Source: Clostridia bacterium (GTDB taxonomy: Bacteria; Bacillota; Clostridia; Christensenellales; Aristaeellaceae). From it: a DNA stretch of 64,000 nt. A program made the translations under genes and the position numbers. Location: assembly GCA_017448975.1 (NCBI GenBank), contig JAFSKN010000054.1:62001-126000 (forward strand), written 5' to 3'. The stretch's first letter is position 1; every line of letters starts with the position of its first letter. The notes beneath the pieces are model-generated. The model did not search any database and had not been told where the DNA came from. It saw only the letters and a list, made by a program, of their open reading frames with translations. This document shows positions 55,933 through 63,816 of this stretch, one piece after another.

Positions 55933-56319
55933 GTGTACAGCGAAAAAGTAATGGATCACTTTGAAAACCCCCGCAACGTGGGCGAAATTCCCGACGCCAA
56001 CGGCGTGGGCACGGTGGGCAACGCCAAGTGCGGCGACATCATGCGCATGTATTTGAAGGTGGAAAACGGCATTATCGAGGATGTAAAGTTCAAAACCTTC
56101 GGCTGCGGCGCGGCCATCGCCACCTCGTCCATGGCGACGGAAATGGTGAAGGGCAAAACCTTGAAGGAAGCCCTGCAATTGACCAACAAGGCCGTGGCGG
56201 AAGCCCTGGACGGGCTGCCCCCGGTGAAAATGCACTGTTCCCTGCTGGCGGAGGAGGCCATCCACGCCGCGGTGGAGGATTACTTGAAGAATCATCCGGA
56301 GGAAGCGCCAAAGGATTAA
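55933..56319 (+). CDS. iscU: Iron-sulfur cluster scaffold protein (IscU/NifU N-terminal type)
   Basis: The 128-residue scaffold has the three ligand Cys residues (NAKCGDIM, TFGCGAAIA, KMHCSLLAEEA), and the start is GTG after AGGAGGAAA. It assembles clusters with sulfur from IscS. The LPPVK motif for chaperone binding is present as GLPPVKMHC. It is separated from iscS by the structured 569-base gap, and copy B of the palindromic repeat begins at its stop codon. Confidence 0.93.
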   Translation: MYSEKVMDHFENPRNVGEIPDANGVGTVGNAKCGDIMRMYLKVENGIIEDVKFKTFGCGAAIATSSMATEMVKGKTLKEALQLTNKAVAEALDGLPPVKMHCSLLAEEAIHAAVEDYLKNHPEEAPKD

Positions 56320-56424
56320 AAGTGAAAAGTGGAAAGAGAAAAGTGAAAATGTAAATGGTCCGCGTATTTGCGGCCAAATGACGTCAGCTTTATTAGTCTC
56401 CACTTTTCACTTTCCACTTTCCCG
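56320..56424. repeat. Intergenic palindromic repeat, copy B
   Basis: The left arm (GTGAAAAGTGGAAAGAGAAAAGTG, from 56321) and the right arm (CTCCACTTTTCACTTTCCACTTTCCC, to about 56423) are imperfect inverted repeats around a unique centre. This copy has AAAGTG units where the others have GAGTTGAGAG. Confidence 0.75.
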
Positions 56425-56448
56425 CTTCTCCGAAAAAAAGGAGAACGA

Positions 56449-58242
56449 ATGCAAGAAGTACACGGAAACATCACGGGGATCCGGGACAGCCAACTGGCGG
56501 AATTAAAAGCCCTGTACGACTGTCCCTTTGAATGGAACGAATACGCGCCGCGCGAGCTGATACAAGAGCTTGCGCGGCATTCGTGCGCTTTGAACCGGGA
56601 AATCGCGGTGTATGTGAGCCGGGACGGGGACGTGCTGGACGTGACCGTGGGGGTCATCGACAGCGTGCCCCTGCTGGACCTGCATTTGCGCAGGAACAGC
56701 AAGCGCCTGTCCTGCGTGCGCTGCATCCACACCCATCCCGGCGGAAGCGCCCAACTGTCTGACGTGGACATCGCCGCCCTGCGCTCCCTCATGCTGGACA
56801 GCATGTGCGCCATCGGCGTATCAGGCGACGGGCACGTGACCGGCGTCAGCGCCGCGTTCCTGACGGAGCGGGTGAACGGACTGCCCGGTGTCGAGATAAC
56901 CGATGTTTATCCCCTGAAAAAGCTGCCCCAGGAAGCCTGGATGCGGGAAATCGAGCTGTCCGATCAGCGGGTCATGCAGGGGGACGAAGGAGCCATCACC
57001 GAGCCGCCGGAAAAGGCCGTGCTGGTGGGCATCGATTCGGAAAAATCTTTGGACGAGCTGGCCGCCTTGGCGGAAAGCGCCGGGGCCCAGGTAGTGGGCC
57101 GGTTCTTCCAGAAGCGCCCCAAGCCCGACACCGCCACCTTCGTGGGCAGCGGAAAAGCCCAGCAATTGCAGCTGGACGCCCAGGCGCTGGAAGCCGACCT
57201 GGTGATCTTTGACGACGAGCTCACCGGAGCCCAAACCCGCAATTTAGAAGAAATCATCGGGGTGAAGGTCATCGACCGCACCACCCTGATCCTGGATATT
57301 TTTGCCCAGCGCGCCCAGAGCGGCGAGGGCAAATTGCAGGTGCAGCTGGCCCAGCTCAAATACCGTTCCGGCCGCCTCATCGGCCAGGGCCTGATTCTGT
57401 CCCGCTTAGGCGGCGGCATCGGCACCCGGGGCCCTGGCGAAAGCAAGCTGGAAATCGACCGCCGCCGCATCCGGGAGCAGATCACGGCGCTGAAACGCGA
57501 GCTGGACACCCTGCAAAAGCAGCGCCAGCTTCGCCGCCGGAACCGGGAAAAGAACTTGATCCCCATCGTTTCTTTGGTGGGGTACACCAACACGGGCAAA
57601 TCCACCCTGCTCAACACCATGACCGGCGCGGGGGTGTACGCGGAAAACAAGCTGTTCGCCACGCTCGACGCCGTGTCCCGCCGGGTGGAGCTGCCCGACG
57701 GCGGCGAATTTTTGCTGGTGGACACCGTGGGCTTTATCAGCAAGCTGCCTCATGAATTGGTGGAGGCGTTCAAATCCACCCTGGAGGAAGCGGCGCTATC
57801 CGACTTGCTGGTGATCGTTTCCGACGCCGCGTCCCCCGACACACCGGAACAGCACCGGGTGGTGGAGGAAGTGCTTTCCCAGATCGGGGCCGACACCCAG
57901 CCCCGGATCGACGTGCTGAACAAGAGCGACCTGATCCCCGCCGGGGAAGAGGTGCTGCCCATCATGCCGGGGGCCCTGCGGATTTCCGCCAAGACCGGCG
58001 CGGGCCTGGACCGGCTGCTTGCCGCCATCGCGGGTGAGCTGCGCAAAAAAGAGCAGCAACTGACCCTGCTGGTGCCCTTCGACCGCTACGCCGTCATGGG
58101 CGAATTGCGGCAAAAAGGCCGGGTGATCGAAGAAAACTATGAAGATACCGGCACGCGGGTCACGGTGATGCTGCCCGGCGACGCCGCGGGACAGATCGCG
58201 GCCAGGTACGGGGATTTGATACAAAAGAGAGTGGAGAGTTGA
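56449..58242 (+). CDS. hflX: GTPase HflX with N-terminal JAMM-like domain
   Basis: The 597-residue protein starts at 56449 after AAAGGAG; a longer frame only translates the repeat upstream. The HflX part has the N-terminal nucleotide-binding region (about 190-370, with GGGIGTRGPGE) and a GTPase domain: G1 GYTNTGKST (about 378), G3 DTVGF and G4 NKSD. HflX splits stalled ribosomes. The first 150 residues are extra and carry a JAMM-like metalloprotease pattern: Glu51, HTHP (His94, His96) and SDVD (Ser104, Asp107). The last codons and the stop lie in palindromic repeat copy C. Confidence 0.92.
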   Translation: MQEVHGNITGIRDSQLAELKALYDCPFEWNEYAPRELIQELARHSCALNREIAVYVSRDGDVLDVTVGVIDSVPLLDLHLRRNSKRLSCVRCIHTHPGGSAQLSDVDIAALRSLMLDSMCAIGVSGDGHVTGVSAAFLTERVNGLPGVEITDVYPLKKLPQEAWMREIELSDQRVMQGDEGAITEPPEKAVLVGIDSEKSLDELAALAESAGAQVVGRFFQKRPKPDTATFVGSGKAQQLQLDAQALEADLVIFDDELTGAQTRNLEEIIGVKVIDRTTLILDIFAQRAQSGEGKLQVQLAQLKYRSGRLIGQGLILSRLGGGIGTRGPGESKLEIDRRRIREQITALKRELDTLQKQRQLRRRNREKNLIPIVSLVGYTNTGKSTLLNTMTGAGVYAENKLFATLDAVSRRVELPDGGEFLLVDTVGFISKLPHELVEAFKSTLEEAALSDLLVIVSDAASPDTPEQHRVVEEVLSQIGADTQPRIDVLNKSDLIPAGEEVLPIMPGALRISAKTGAGLDRLLAAIAGELRKKEQQLTLLVPFDRYAVMGELRQKGRVIEENYEDTGTRVTVMLPGDAAGQIAARYGDLIQKRVES

Positions 58243-58349
58243 GAGTGAAGAGTGGAGATATATTATGTGTTTTCCGTCCACCGAATTTACGGAACGCAGA
58301 TTGAAAACTATATAAATCTCCACTCTCCACTCTTCACTCTCCACTCTTT
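58228..58349. repeat. Intergenic palindromic repeat, copy C
   Basis: The left arm (GAGTGGAGAGTTGAGAGTGA..., from about 58229) is complemented by a right arm of CTCCACTCT units (58316-58348). The centre shares ACTATATAAATCTC with copy E. The hflX stop codon is inside the left arm. Confidence 0.8.
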
Positions 58350-58366
58350 GCAATACGGAGGCAATC

Positions 58367-59044
58367 ATGCTTTCAAAACTATTGAGCCTGCTCCTGACCC
58401 TCCTTTCCCTGGGCCAGACGGCGGTGGAATCGTATGTGAACGAAGCCAGCTTAGGGGGCAATCTATTTCTGGTGAATCGGGATTACACCATCTCGGCGGA
58501 TTATGTGCCGAACGATTTGGTCAAGCCCAACGTTTTAGGCGGCAGTGAAAGCACCATGCTGCGGGCGGAAGCCGCCGCGGCCCTGGAAGAAATGTTCAAC
58601 GCCGCCAAGGAGGAGGAAGGCTATCTCCTGGTGGCCGTTTCCGGCTACCGCAGCTACGGCAAGCAGGCGTCCATCCACCGGCGGAAGATACAAACCGTGG
58701 GTAAAAAAGAGGCCCTGCGGGTATCCGCCCCGGCGGGGTGCAGCGAGCATCAATTGGGCCTGGCTATGGACGTGGGCCGCAAAAAGAATACCAACCTGAA
58801 TAAGTCCTTCGGCGATTCGCCGGAAGGCCAGTGGGTGGCGGAAAACGCCCACCGCTTCGGCTTCATCATCCGCTATAAAGCCGAATGGGAGGAAGTGACG
58901 GGCTACATGTACGAGCCCTGGCATATCCGCTACGTGGGCAAGGATCACGCCGCCCGCATTTACGAACTGGATATACCCTTTGAATACTATGTCGCCCAGC
59001 TTCGCGCGGCCCAGGCCGCCCTGGCGGGGGAGGGGGCTGAATGA
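58367..59044 (+). CDS. VanY-type D-alanyl-D-alanine carboxypeptidase, paralogue 1
   Basis: The 225-residue M15B peptidase trims the terminal D-Ala from cell-wall peptides. Zinc ligands and catalytic residues are in SEHQLGLAMDVG (about residue 124) and EPWHIRYVG (about 183), with SGYRSYGKQ before them. The N-terminus (MLSKLLSLLLTLLSLG) is a signal peptide or anchor. Start after CGGAGG. It overlaps the second paralogue by ATGA. Confidence 0.88.
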   Translation: MLSKLLSLLLTLLSLGQTAVESYVNEASLGGNLFLVNRDYTISADYVPNDLVKPNVLGGSESTMLRAEAAAALEEMFNAAKEEEGYLLVAVSGYRSYGKQASIHRRKIQTVGKKEALRVSAPAGCSEHQLGLAMDVGRKKNTNLNKSFGDSPEGQWVAENAHRFGFIIRYKAEWEEVTGYMYEPWHIRYVGKDHAARIYELDIPFEYYVAQLRAAQAALAGEGAE

Positions 59045-59853
59045 TGGTCAAAAGGCTGACGCTGCTTTTTCTGTCCGCGCTGCTGATGTTCAGCGCGTTT
59101 TCCGTCCGCGCGGAGGGGATGCCGGACTGGGAATATCCCCTGGAGCCTGAAATATTGGATGATTTCGATGAATACATCATCCTGGCGAACCGGCAGCATT
59201 TGCTTGCCAGCGATTACGCGCCCAACGATCTGGTGAACACCACCTGCAAAAAGTCCTCCGACGCGGGCAAGCCCGAGCTTCGTCAGGCAGCCAGCGAGGC
59301 CATCAACGCCATGTTCGCCGCCGCCCTGGAGGACGGCTTCACCCTGTACCTGAAAAGCGCCTACCGCACCTATCAGACCCAGAAAACCATGTATAACAAC
59401 CGCCTGGATAAGCTGGGCCGGGACGACGGGCTGGTGTCCTATCCCGGGGCCAGCGACCATCAGACCGGCCTTGGCGCGGACATTCTCAACTACGAATGGA
59501 CGAAAAAGGACGGCATGAACAAGGAGTTCGCCAAAACCAGGGAAGCGCAATGGATGGAAGCCCACTGCGCGGAGTTTGGTTTCATCCTGCGCTATATGTC
59601 CGACAAGGAAGAAATCACCGGCATCAAGTTCGAGCCCTGGCATTTCCGCTATGTGGGCAAGGAAGCCGCCGCCTACATCATGGAAAACCACCTGTCCTTA
59701 GAGGAGTTCACCGAGGAATGGCAGGCGTATATCGCCGATTGGGAGGCCCAGGGCGGCGATTTCCGGGAGCTGATCATCCAGCGTGCTCAGGTAAACCCCG
59801 TCACCGTGCTGGACGACGAGGACGGGGAAGAGGAACTTTCGATTTTCTATTAA
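59041..59853 (+). CDS. VanY-type D-alanyl-D-alanine carboxypeptidase, paralogue 2
   Basis: The 270-residue protein is a tandem paralogue of the preceding gene, sharing the DYxPNDLV motif after the signal peptide (ending VRAEG). It has SAYRTYQTQ, SDHQTGLGADI (zinc His and Asp) and EPWHFRYVG. It has an extra acidic C-terminal tail (DDEDGEEELSIFY). It is translationally coupled to paralogue 1, so both are made together and may differ in substrate or location. Confidence 0.88.
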   Translation: MMVKRLTLLFLSALLMFSAFSVRAEGMPDWEYPLEPEILDDFDEYIILANRQHLLASDYAPNDLVNTTCKKSSDAGKPELRQAASEAINAMFAAALEDGFTLYLKSAYRTYQTQKTMYNNRLDKLGRDDGLVSYPGASDHQTGLGADILNYEWTKKDGMNKEFAKTREAQWMEAHCAEFGFILRYMSDKEEITGIKFEPWHFRYVGKEAAAYIMENHLSLEEFTEEWQAYIADWEAQGGDFRELIIQRAQVNPVTVLDDEDGEEELSIFY

Positions 59854-59867
59854 GGGAAGCCAGCAAA

Positions 59868-59969
59868 AGAGTTGAGAGTGAAGAGTTGAGATGGTTTTGT
59901 TTGCGCCTTAGCAAAGTTGAACTAAAAAAACTCAACCCCCAACGCTCAACTCTCCACTCTGTCTCCGTG
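59868..59969. repeat. Intergenic palindromic repeat, copy D
   Basis: The left arm (AGAGTTGAGAGTGAAGAGTTGAGAT, from 59868) and the right arm (CTCAACCCCCAACGCTCAACTCTCCACTC, to about 59960) are imperfect inverted repeats between the second VanY gene and the YprB-like gene. Confidence 0.8.
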
Positions 59970-59998
59970 ATTACAGCTATAAGGGAGGCTAATAAAGG

Positions 59999-61159
59999 AT
60001 GCTTTCCCTGCGGGACAAGCTGAAAGCCGTCGGGGTTTCCAAGCCTAAGGAAACAAAGCCCGCGCCCAAGGACTGCATGGTGAAAGAGGTATCTTTTCCC
60101 CTTTCCCATTTCACCCTGCCCCCGCTGCTGTCCGGCGCGTGCCTGGAAGAAATGCAGGGCCTGCCTTATACGGATTTTCGGCGGGAGGATATTTGCTTTC
60201 TGGACACGGAAACCACGGGGCTTTCCCACGGGGCGGGCACGGTGGCCTTTCTGGTGGGCATCGGGTTTTTTGACGAAACGGGCTTCACCGTGCGCCAATA
60301 TCTTATGCGGGATTATGACGAGGAAGCGTTTCTCCTTGCTCACGTGGCGGAAGAAATGCAAAAGCGGCAGGTGCTGTGCACCTTCAACGGGGCCACCTTC
60401 GATCTGCCCCTGCTGGAGGCCCGCTTCACCATGCAGCGCATGCGGGATACGTATCCGAAGCGCCCTCACGTGGACCTGCTGCCCACCTCCCGCAGGGTGT
60501 GGAAGCTGCGGCTGAAAAAGTGCAATCTCACCGGCTTGGAGGAAGCGGTGCTGGGCCTTGCGCGGGAAAACGACCTGCCGGGGGCGCTGGTGCCGGAGCG
60601 GTACTTTTCCTTCCTCAAAACCGGGGATTTTTCCCTGCTCACGGATATTCTGGATCACAACGCCCAGGACATCGTATCCCTGGCCCACATCTTAGACCGG
60701 CTCATGCGCCTGCACGATACGCCCCTGCTGGCCCAGGCCCCGGAGGACGTGTTCAGCTTGGGCCGTGTGTACGAAAAACGGGGGAAAAATGAAAAGGCCC
60801 GGGTATGCTACCGGGCGGCGGATCAGGGCAGCGTGTCCATCCTGGCCCGGGGCCGCATGGCGGAGACCTTCCGCCGGGAGGGCGATTGGGAAGCGGCGGC
60901 CAGGGTCTACACCCGCATGATCTTAGACCACCAGGGCGGGCCGGGGCCGCTGGTGGCTATGGCAAAAATCTGCGAGCACAAAAAAAGGGATATTCCCGCC
61001 GCCATCGAATATACAAGAAAAGCGATCATCTTGGCGTCGGATCAGCCGGACGCCGATATGACCCCGCTGCAAAAGCGATTGGAACGCCTGCTGCTGAAAG
61101 CAAGAAAGGATGAACGACCATGGGAATCATGGATGGATTCAAAGCCCGCAAAGCGTTGA
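59999..61159 (+). CDS. YprB-like ribonuclease H-fold exonuclease with TPR-like tail
   Basis: The 386-residue protein has a DEDD-type exonuclease fold: FLDTETTG (about residue 67), CTFNGATFDLPLL (about 126) and DHNAQDIVSLAH (about 219). This matches the YprB-type RNase H-like domain of Firmicutes. The region from about 245 on has helical repeats (YEKRGKNEKARVCYRAA) like TPR units. The substrate is unknown, probably nucleic acid. It overlaps the next TPR gene by 40 bases. Confidence 0.8.
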   Translation: MLSLRDKLKAVGVSKPKETKPAPKDCMVKEVSFPLSHFTLPPLLSGACLEEMQGLPYTDFRREDICFLDTETTGLSHGAGTVAFLVGIGFFDETGFTVRQYLMRDYDEEAFLLAHVAEEMQKRQVLCTFNGATFDLPLLEARFTMQRMRDTYPKRPHVDLLPTSRRVWKLRLKKCNLTGLEEAVLGLARENDLPGALVPERYFSFLKTGDFSLLTDILDHNAQDIVSLAHILDRLMRLHDTPLLAQAPEDVFSLGRVYEKRGKNEKARVCYRAADQGSVSILARGRMAETFRREGDWEAAARVYTRMILDHQGGPGPLVAMAKICEHKKRDIPAAIEYTRKAIILASDQPDADMTPLQKRLERLLLKARKDERPWESWMDSKPAKR

Positions 61160-61821
61160 TGGATCATCAGAAGGGAAAATATGCCGAGGCCCGTGCGGCT
61201 TATGAGCAATTGTACGCGGGGGGGTATGTGTCCGCCGCCTATATGCTGCCTTACAGCGTGATGCTGCTGCGGGAAGGCGGGGAAGAAAACTATCTGAAAG
61301 TAAAAGAAATCCTGAAAAAGGCGGAAAAAGCCCCCGATCTGTCCCCCTCCCGCCGTCAGGAGCTGCTGATGGACTACGCCGTGGCCCAATACAAGTTAGG
61401 GGAGCTGGATAAGGCCATCAACCTGCTGGAAGCATCCCACCGCAAGGGCGTCTGCGGCGTCACCTACCAGGCGCTGGGCTTCCTGTATATCGAGGCGGGA
61501 GACGCGGAAAAGGCCCTGGCCTATAACCAGGAGGCCGTGGATTACGACGACGAGGATCCCATTTGCCTGGACAATATGGGCCAAACCTATTACCGTCTGC
61601 TGAACGATAAAGAAAAGGCCAAGGAATATTTCGATAAGGCCCATGAAATCAAGGAAAGCCAGATCGACACCCTGTATTTCCTGGCCCAGTACGATAAGGA
61701 AGCGGGCGACAAGGAAGCCGCCGTCGCCAAGCTGGAAAAGGCAATGGAGGGCCGCTTCTCCCCCCTGAATTACGCCACCAAGGAAAAGGTGCAGGCGGAA
61801 CTCGAGGCTTTGAAGCAGTAA
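61120..61821 (+). CDS. Tetratricopeptide repeat protein
   Basis: The 233-residue protein is built of TPR-like helical pairs throughout (KYAEARAAYEQLYAGG, LGELDKAINLLEASH, AGDAEKALAYNQEAV, NDKEKAKEYFDKAHE). There is no signal peptide, so it should be a cytoplasmic scaffold. It overlaps the exonuclease gene by 40 bases in another frame, with AAGGA upstream of its ATG, so the two are coupled and may act together. The partner is not known. Confidence 0.8.
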   Translation: MGIMDGFKARKALMDHQKGKYAEARAAYEQLYAGGYVSAAYMLPYSVMLLREGGEENYLKVKEILKKAEKAPDLSPSRRQELLMDYAVAQYKLGELDKAINLLEASHRKGVCGVTYQALGFLYIEAGDAEKALAYNQEAVDYDDEDPICLDNMGQTYYRLLNDKEKAKEYFDKAHEIKESQIDTLYFLAQYDKEAGDKEAAVAKLEKAMEGRFSPLNYATKEKVQAELEALKQ

Positions 61822-61860
61822 ATCCACAATATTACAAGCCGCCGCATGAAATGCCGCCCA

Positions 61861-61918
61861 ACGGGCCATGCTATCACCGAAATCTTTCCTGTAAAAGGAG
61901 GAAGAAAGCATGGCCCGT
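61861..61918 (+). promoter_or_regulatory. Hairpin that buries the dacF start codon
   Basis: ACGGGCCATGC (61861-61871) is a perfect complement of GCATGGCCCGT (61908-61918), which contains the ATG start codon. The 36-base loop holds the AGGAGGAAG ribosome binding site. The fold would limit ribosome access. Confidence 0.6.
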
Positions 61919-63085
61919 TTTTTTCGTGTGTTCGTTTGTCTGGTGTGCTTGACCCTGTGCGTGGGTGCGGCTGCGTTCTCTCCGGCTGCTCTGGCGGAAC
62001 CCTTGGAGCAGGGCGCGCCCATGACCCTGACGGCCCCCAGCGCCATTTTGATGGAGGCGGAAACCGGGGCGGTGATCTTTGAAAAGAACGCGGACGAGCG
62101 GCGGCCCGCCGCGTCGGTGACCAAGCTGATGACGTTGCTGATCGTGCTGGAAAAGCTGGATCAGGGAGCGTTCACCTTAGAGGACAAAATCACCGTGTCC
62201 CCAGCGGCGGCGGCGCAGCCCGGCTCCCAGGCGTTTTTGGACGCTCATGCCGTTTATCCCCTGAAAGAACTGCTGAAAGCCACCATCATTGCCAGCGCCA
62301 ACGACGCGGCGGCGGCTTTGGCGGAGTATACGGCGGGCACGGAGGAAGCTTTCGCCACCTTAATGAATGAAAAAGCGGCGGCGCTGGACCTTGAAAACAG
62401 CCATTACGTGAACTGCACCGGCCTGCCCGCCGAGGGGCAGTACACCTGCGCCAGGGACGTGGCGGTGCTGTCCCGGGAGGTGGCGAAGCACCCAACGTAT
62501 TTCACCTATTCCTCCGTGTGGCTGGATAATCTCACCCATCCTTCGGGCCGGGTGACGGATCTGACCAACACCAACCGGCTGGTGCGGTTTTACAAGGACT
62601 GCGACGGCATGAAGACCGGCTCCACCAACGAGGCCAAGTATTGCCTCAGCGCCACGGCGGAAAGAAACGGTATGCGCCTGATCGCGGTGGTGCTGGGCGT
62701 GCCCAACAGCCAGACCCGGTTCGACGAAGCCCGGGCCATGCTGGATTACGGCTTTTCCGCCTATTCCTTAACGCCCGTGGCCCGGGAAGGGGACTGGATC
62801 GGCATGCAGGTGCCGGTGAAATTGGGGGCCAAGGATCAGGTGGACGCGGCGCTGGGAACTGGCCTGTCCTTGCTGCTGCGCTCTGGCATGAAGGACCAGT
62901 TGAGCTTCGAGGCTGAATTGCCGGAATCCGTCACCGCGCCGGTGCGGGCCGGGGATCCGCTGGGAAACGTTTGGGTGCTGCTGTCCGGGAAACGGATCGC
63001 CCAGCTGCCTGCCGTGGCGGCCCAGGACGTGCGCCTGCCCGGCATGCTGGAAGGGTTCATGCGGCTGTGGGAGAATTGGCGGTGA
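61910..63085 (+). CDS. dacF: PBP5-type D-alanyl-D-alanine carboxypeptidase
   Basis: The 391-residue S11 serine peptidase removes terminal D-Ala from peptidoglycan peptides. It has a signal peptide (cleavage near ALAEP) and the three penicillin-binding motifs: SVTK (about residue 70), SAND (about 127) and KTGS (about 232). A PBP5 C-terminal beta domain and a short amphipathic tail (MLEGFMRLWENW) for membrane attachment follow. With the two VanY genes it forms a local carboxypeptidase group. The symbol could equally be dacA or dacB. Confidence 0.92.
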   Translation: MARFFRVFVCLVCLTLCVGAAAFSPAALAEPLEQGAPMTLTAPSAILMEAETGAVIFEKNADERRPAASVTKLMTLLIVLEKLDQGAFTLEDKITVSPAAAAQPGSQAFLDAHAVYPLKELLKATIIASANDAAAALAEYTAGTEEAFATLMNEKAAALDLENSHYVNCTGLPAEGQYTCARDVAVLSREVAKHPTYFTYSSVWLDNLTHPSGRVTDLTNTNRLVRFYKDCDGMKTGSTNEAKYCLSATAERNGMRLIAVVLGVPNSQTRFDEARAMLDYGFSAYSLTPVAREGDWIGMQVPVKLGAKDQVDAALGTGLSLLLRSGMKDQLSFEAELPESVTAPVRAGDPLGNVWVLLSGKRIAQLPAVAAQDVRLPGMLEGFMRLWENWR

Positions 63086-63086
63086 C

Positions 63087-63203
63087 AAAAAAGAGTGGAG
63101 AGTTGAGAGCGGAGAGTTGAGATCATATCATGTTAATGACAGGTGAATCGTATGTGATCGACTATATAAATCTCAACTCTCAACTCTCAACTCTTAACTC
63201 TCC
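63087..63203. repeat. Intergenic palindromic repeat, copy E
   Basis: The left arm (GAGTGGAGAGTTGAGAGCGGAG..., from about 63092) and the right arm (CTCAACTCTCAACTCTCAACTC, to about 63202) are inverted repeats; the centre shares ACTATATAAATCTC with copy C. Confidence 0.8.
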
Positions 63204-63209
63204 TAACTG

Positions 63210-63256
63210 AAAAAAGCGCCTTTGAAAGCCGATCATCGGCCCAAAGGCGCTTTTTT
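63210..63256. terminator. Bidirectional terminator
   Basis: GCGCCTTTG (63216-63224) and CAAAGGCGC (63242-63250), flanked by A6 on the left and T6 on the right, lie between convergent genes. It can stop transcripts from both sides. Confidence 0.85.
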
Positions 63257-63264
63257 ATCAAGGA

Positions 63265-63675
63265 TTATTCTTCTTCGTCGTCGGGAGTTTCGGGGAAGAG
63301 GGGCTGATGGCAGTTGGGGCAGAGATAGTCCTCGTCGAAATCGAAGGAATCCACCTCAAAGGTCATTTCCTCGCCGCAGTGGGGGCAGGTGTATTCCACC
63401 ACGCTGTCGTCTTCCTGTTCGTCCTCGCCGTCTTCGTCGTCGAAATCATCGTCTTCCAGCAGGGTGTCTTCCAGGTCGCTCAGATCGTTGTCGATGGCTT
63501 CCACGTAGGAGCTCAGATCGTCGTGATCATTCCGGATGGAGGCGATTTCGGCGGTGATATCGGTAAGCACTTCCAAGATCTTTTCGATCAGCTTGCCTTC
63601 GCTTTTTTCGGTGTCCAGCTTCAGGCCCTCAGCCAGGCCCTTCAGGTAGGATACCCGATCAGAAAGGTTATTCAT
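63265..63675 (-). CDS. Small acidic zinc-ribbon protein (CD1247 N-terminal domain type)
   Basis: The 136-residue protein begins with an alpha-helical domain (MNNLSDRVSYLKGLAEGLKL) of the kind annotated in Clostridia as the CD1247 N-terminal domain. A very acidic stretch (about 70-90) and a zinc ribbon (CPHCGEE, then CPNCHQP) follow. The ribbon probably binds zinc. Its function is unknown. It follows efp on the same strand, separated by a large palindrome. Confidence 0.75.
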   Translation of the reverse strand: MNNLSDRVSYLKGLAEGLKLDTEKSEGKLIEKILEVLTDITAEIASIRNDHDDLSSYVEAIDNDLSDLEDTLLEDDDFDDEDGEDEQEDDSVVEYTCPHCGEEMTFEVDSFDFDEDYLCPNCHQPLFPETPDDEEE

Positions 63676-63750
63676 ATTTCCTCCTCATAATACGCAGTTG
63701 CTGAACCGCTTGGGAATGCCGTTCCTTTTGCGGTTTTCTTGAAAAGGGGT

Positions 63751-63795
63751 CTGGGGGAAACCATTCTTTTGACTCAAAAGAATGGTTTCCCCCAG
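63751..63795. repeat. 45-bp perfect palindrome between efp and the zinc-ribbon gene
   Basis: The arms at 63751-63772 and 63774-63795 are perfect 22-base reverse complements around a single C. On the minus strand they begin 21 bases after the efp stop and are followed by ACCCCTTTTC, so the palindrome could end efp transcripts. Confidence 0.75.
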
Positions 63796-63816
63796 TAAAC
63801 TTCGTCTCCGTTTGCC

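Noticed and set aside
56368-56448. Longer HflX start that would add 27 residues.
   Set aside because: The added part translates palindromic repeat copy B and lacks a ribosome binding site. The ATG at 56449 follows AAAGGAG.
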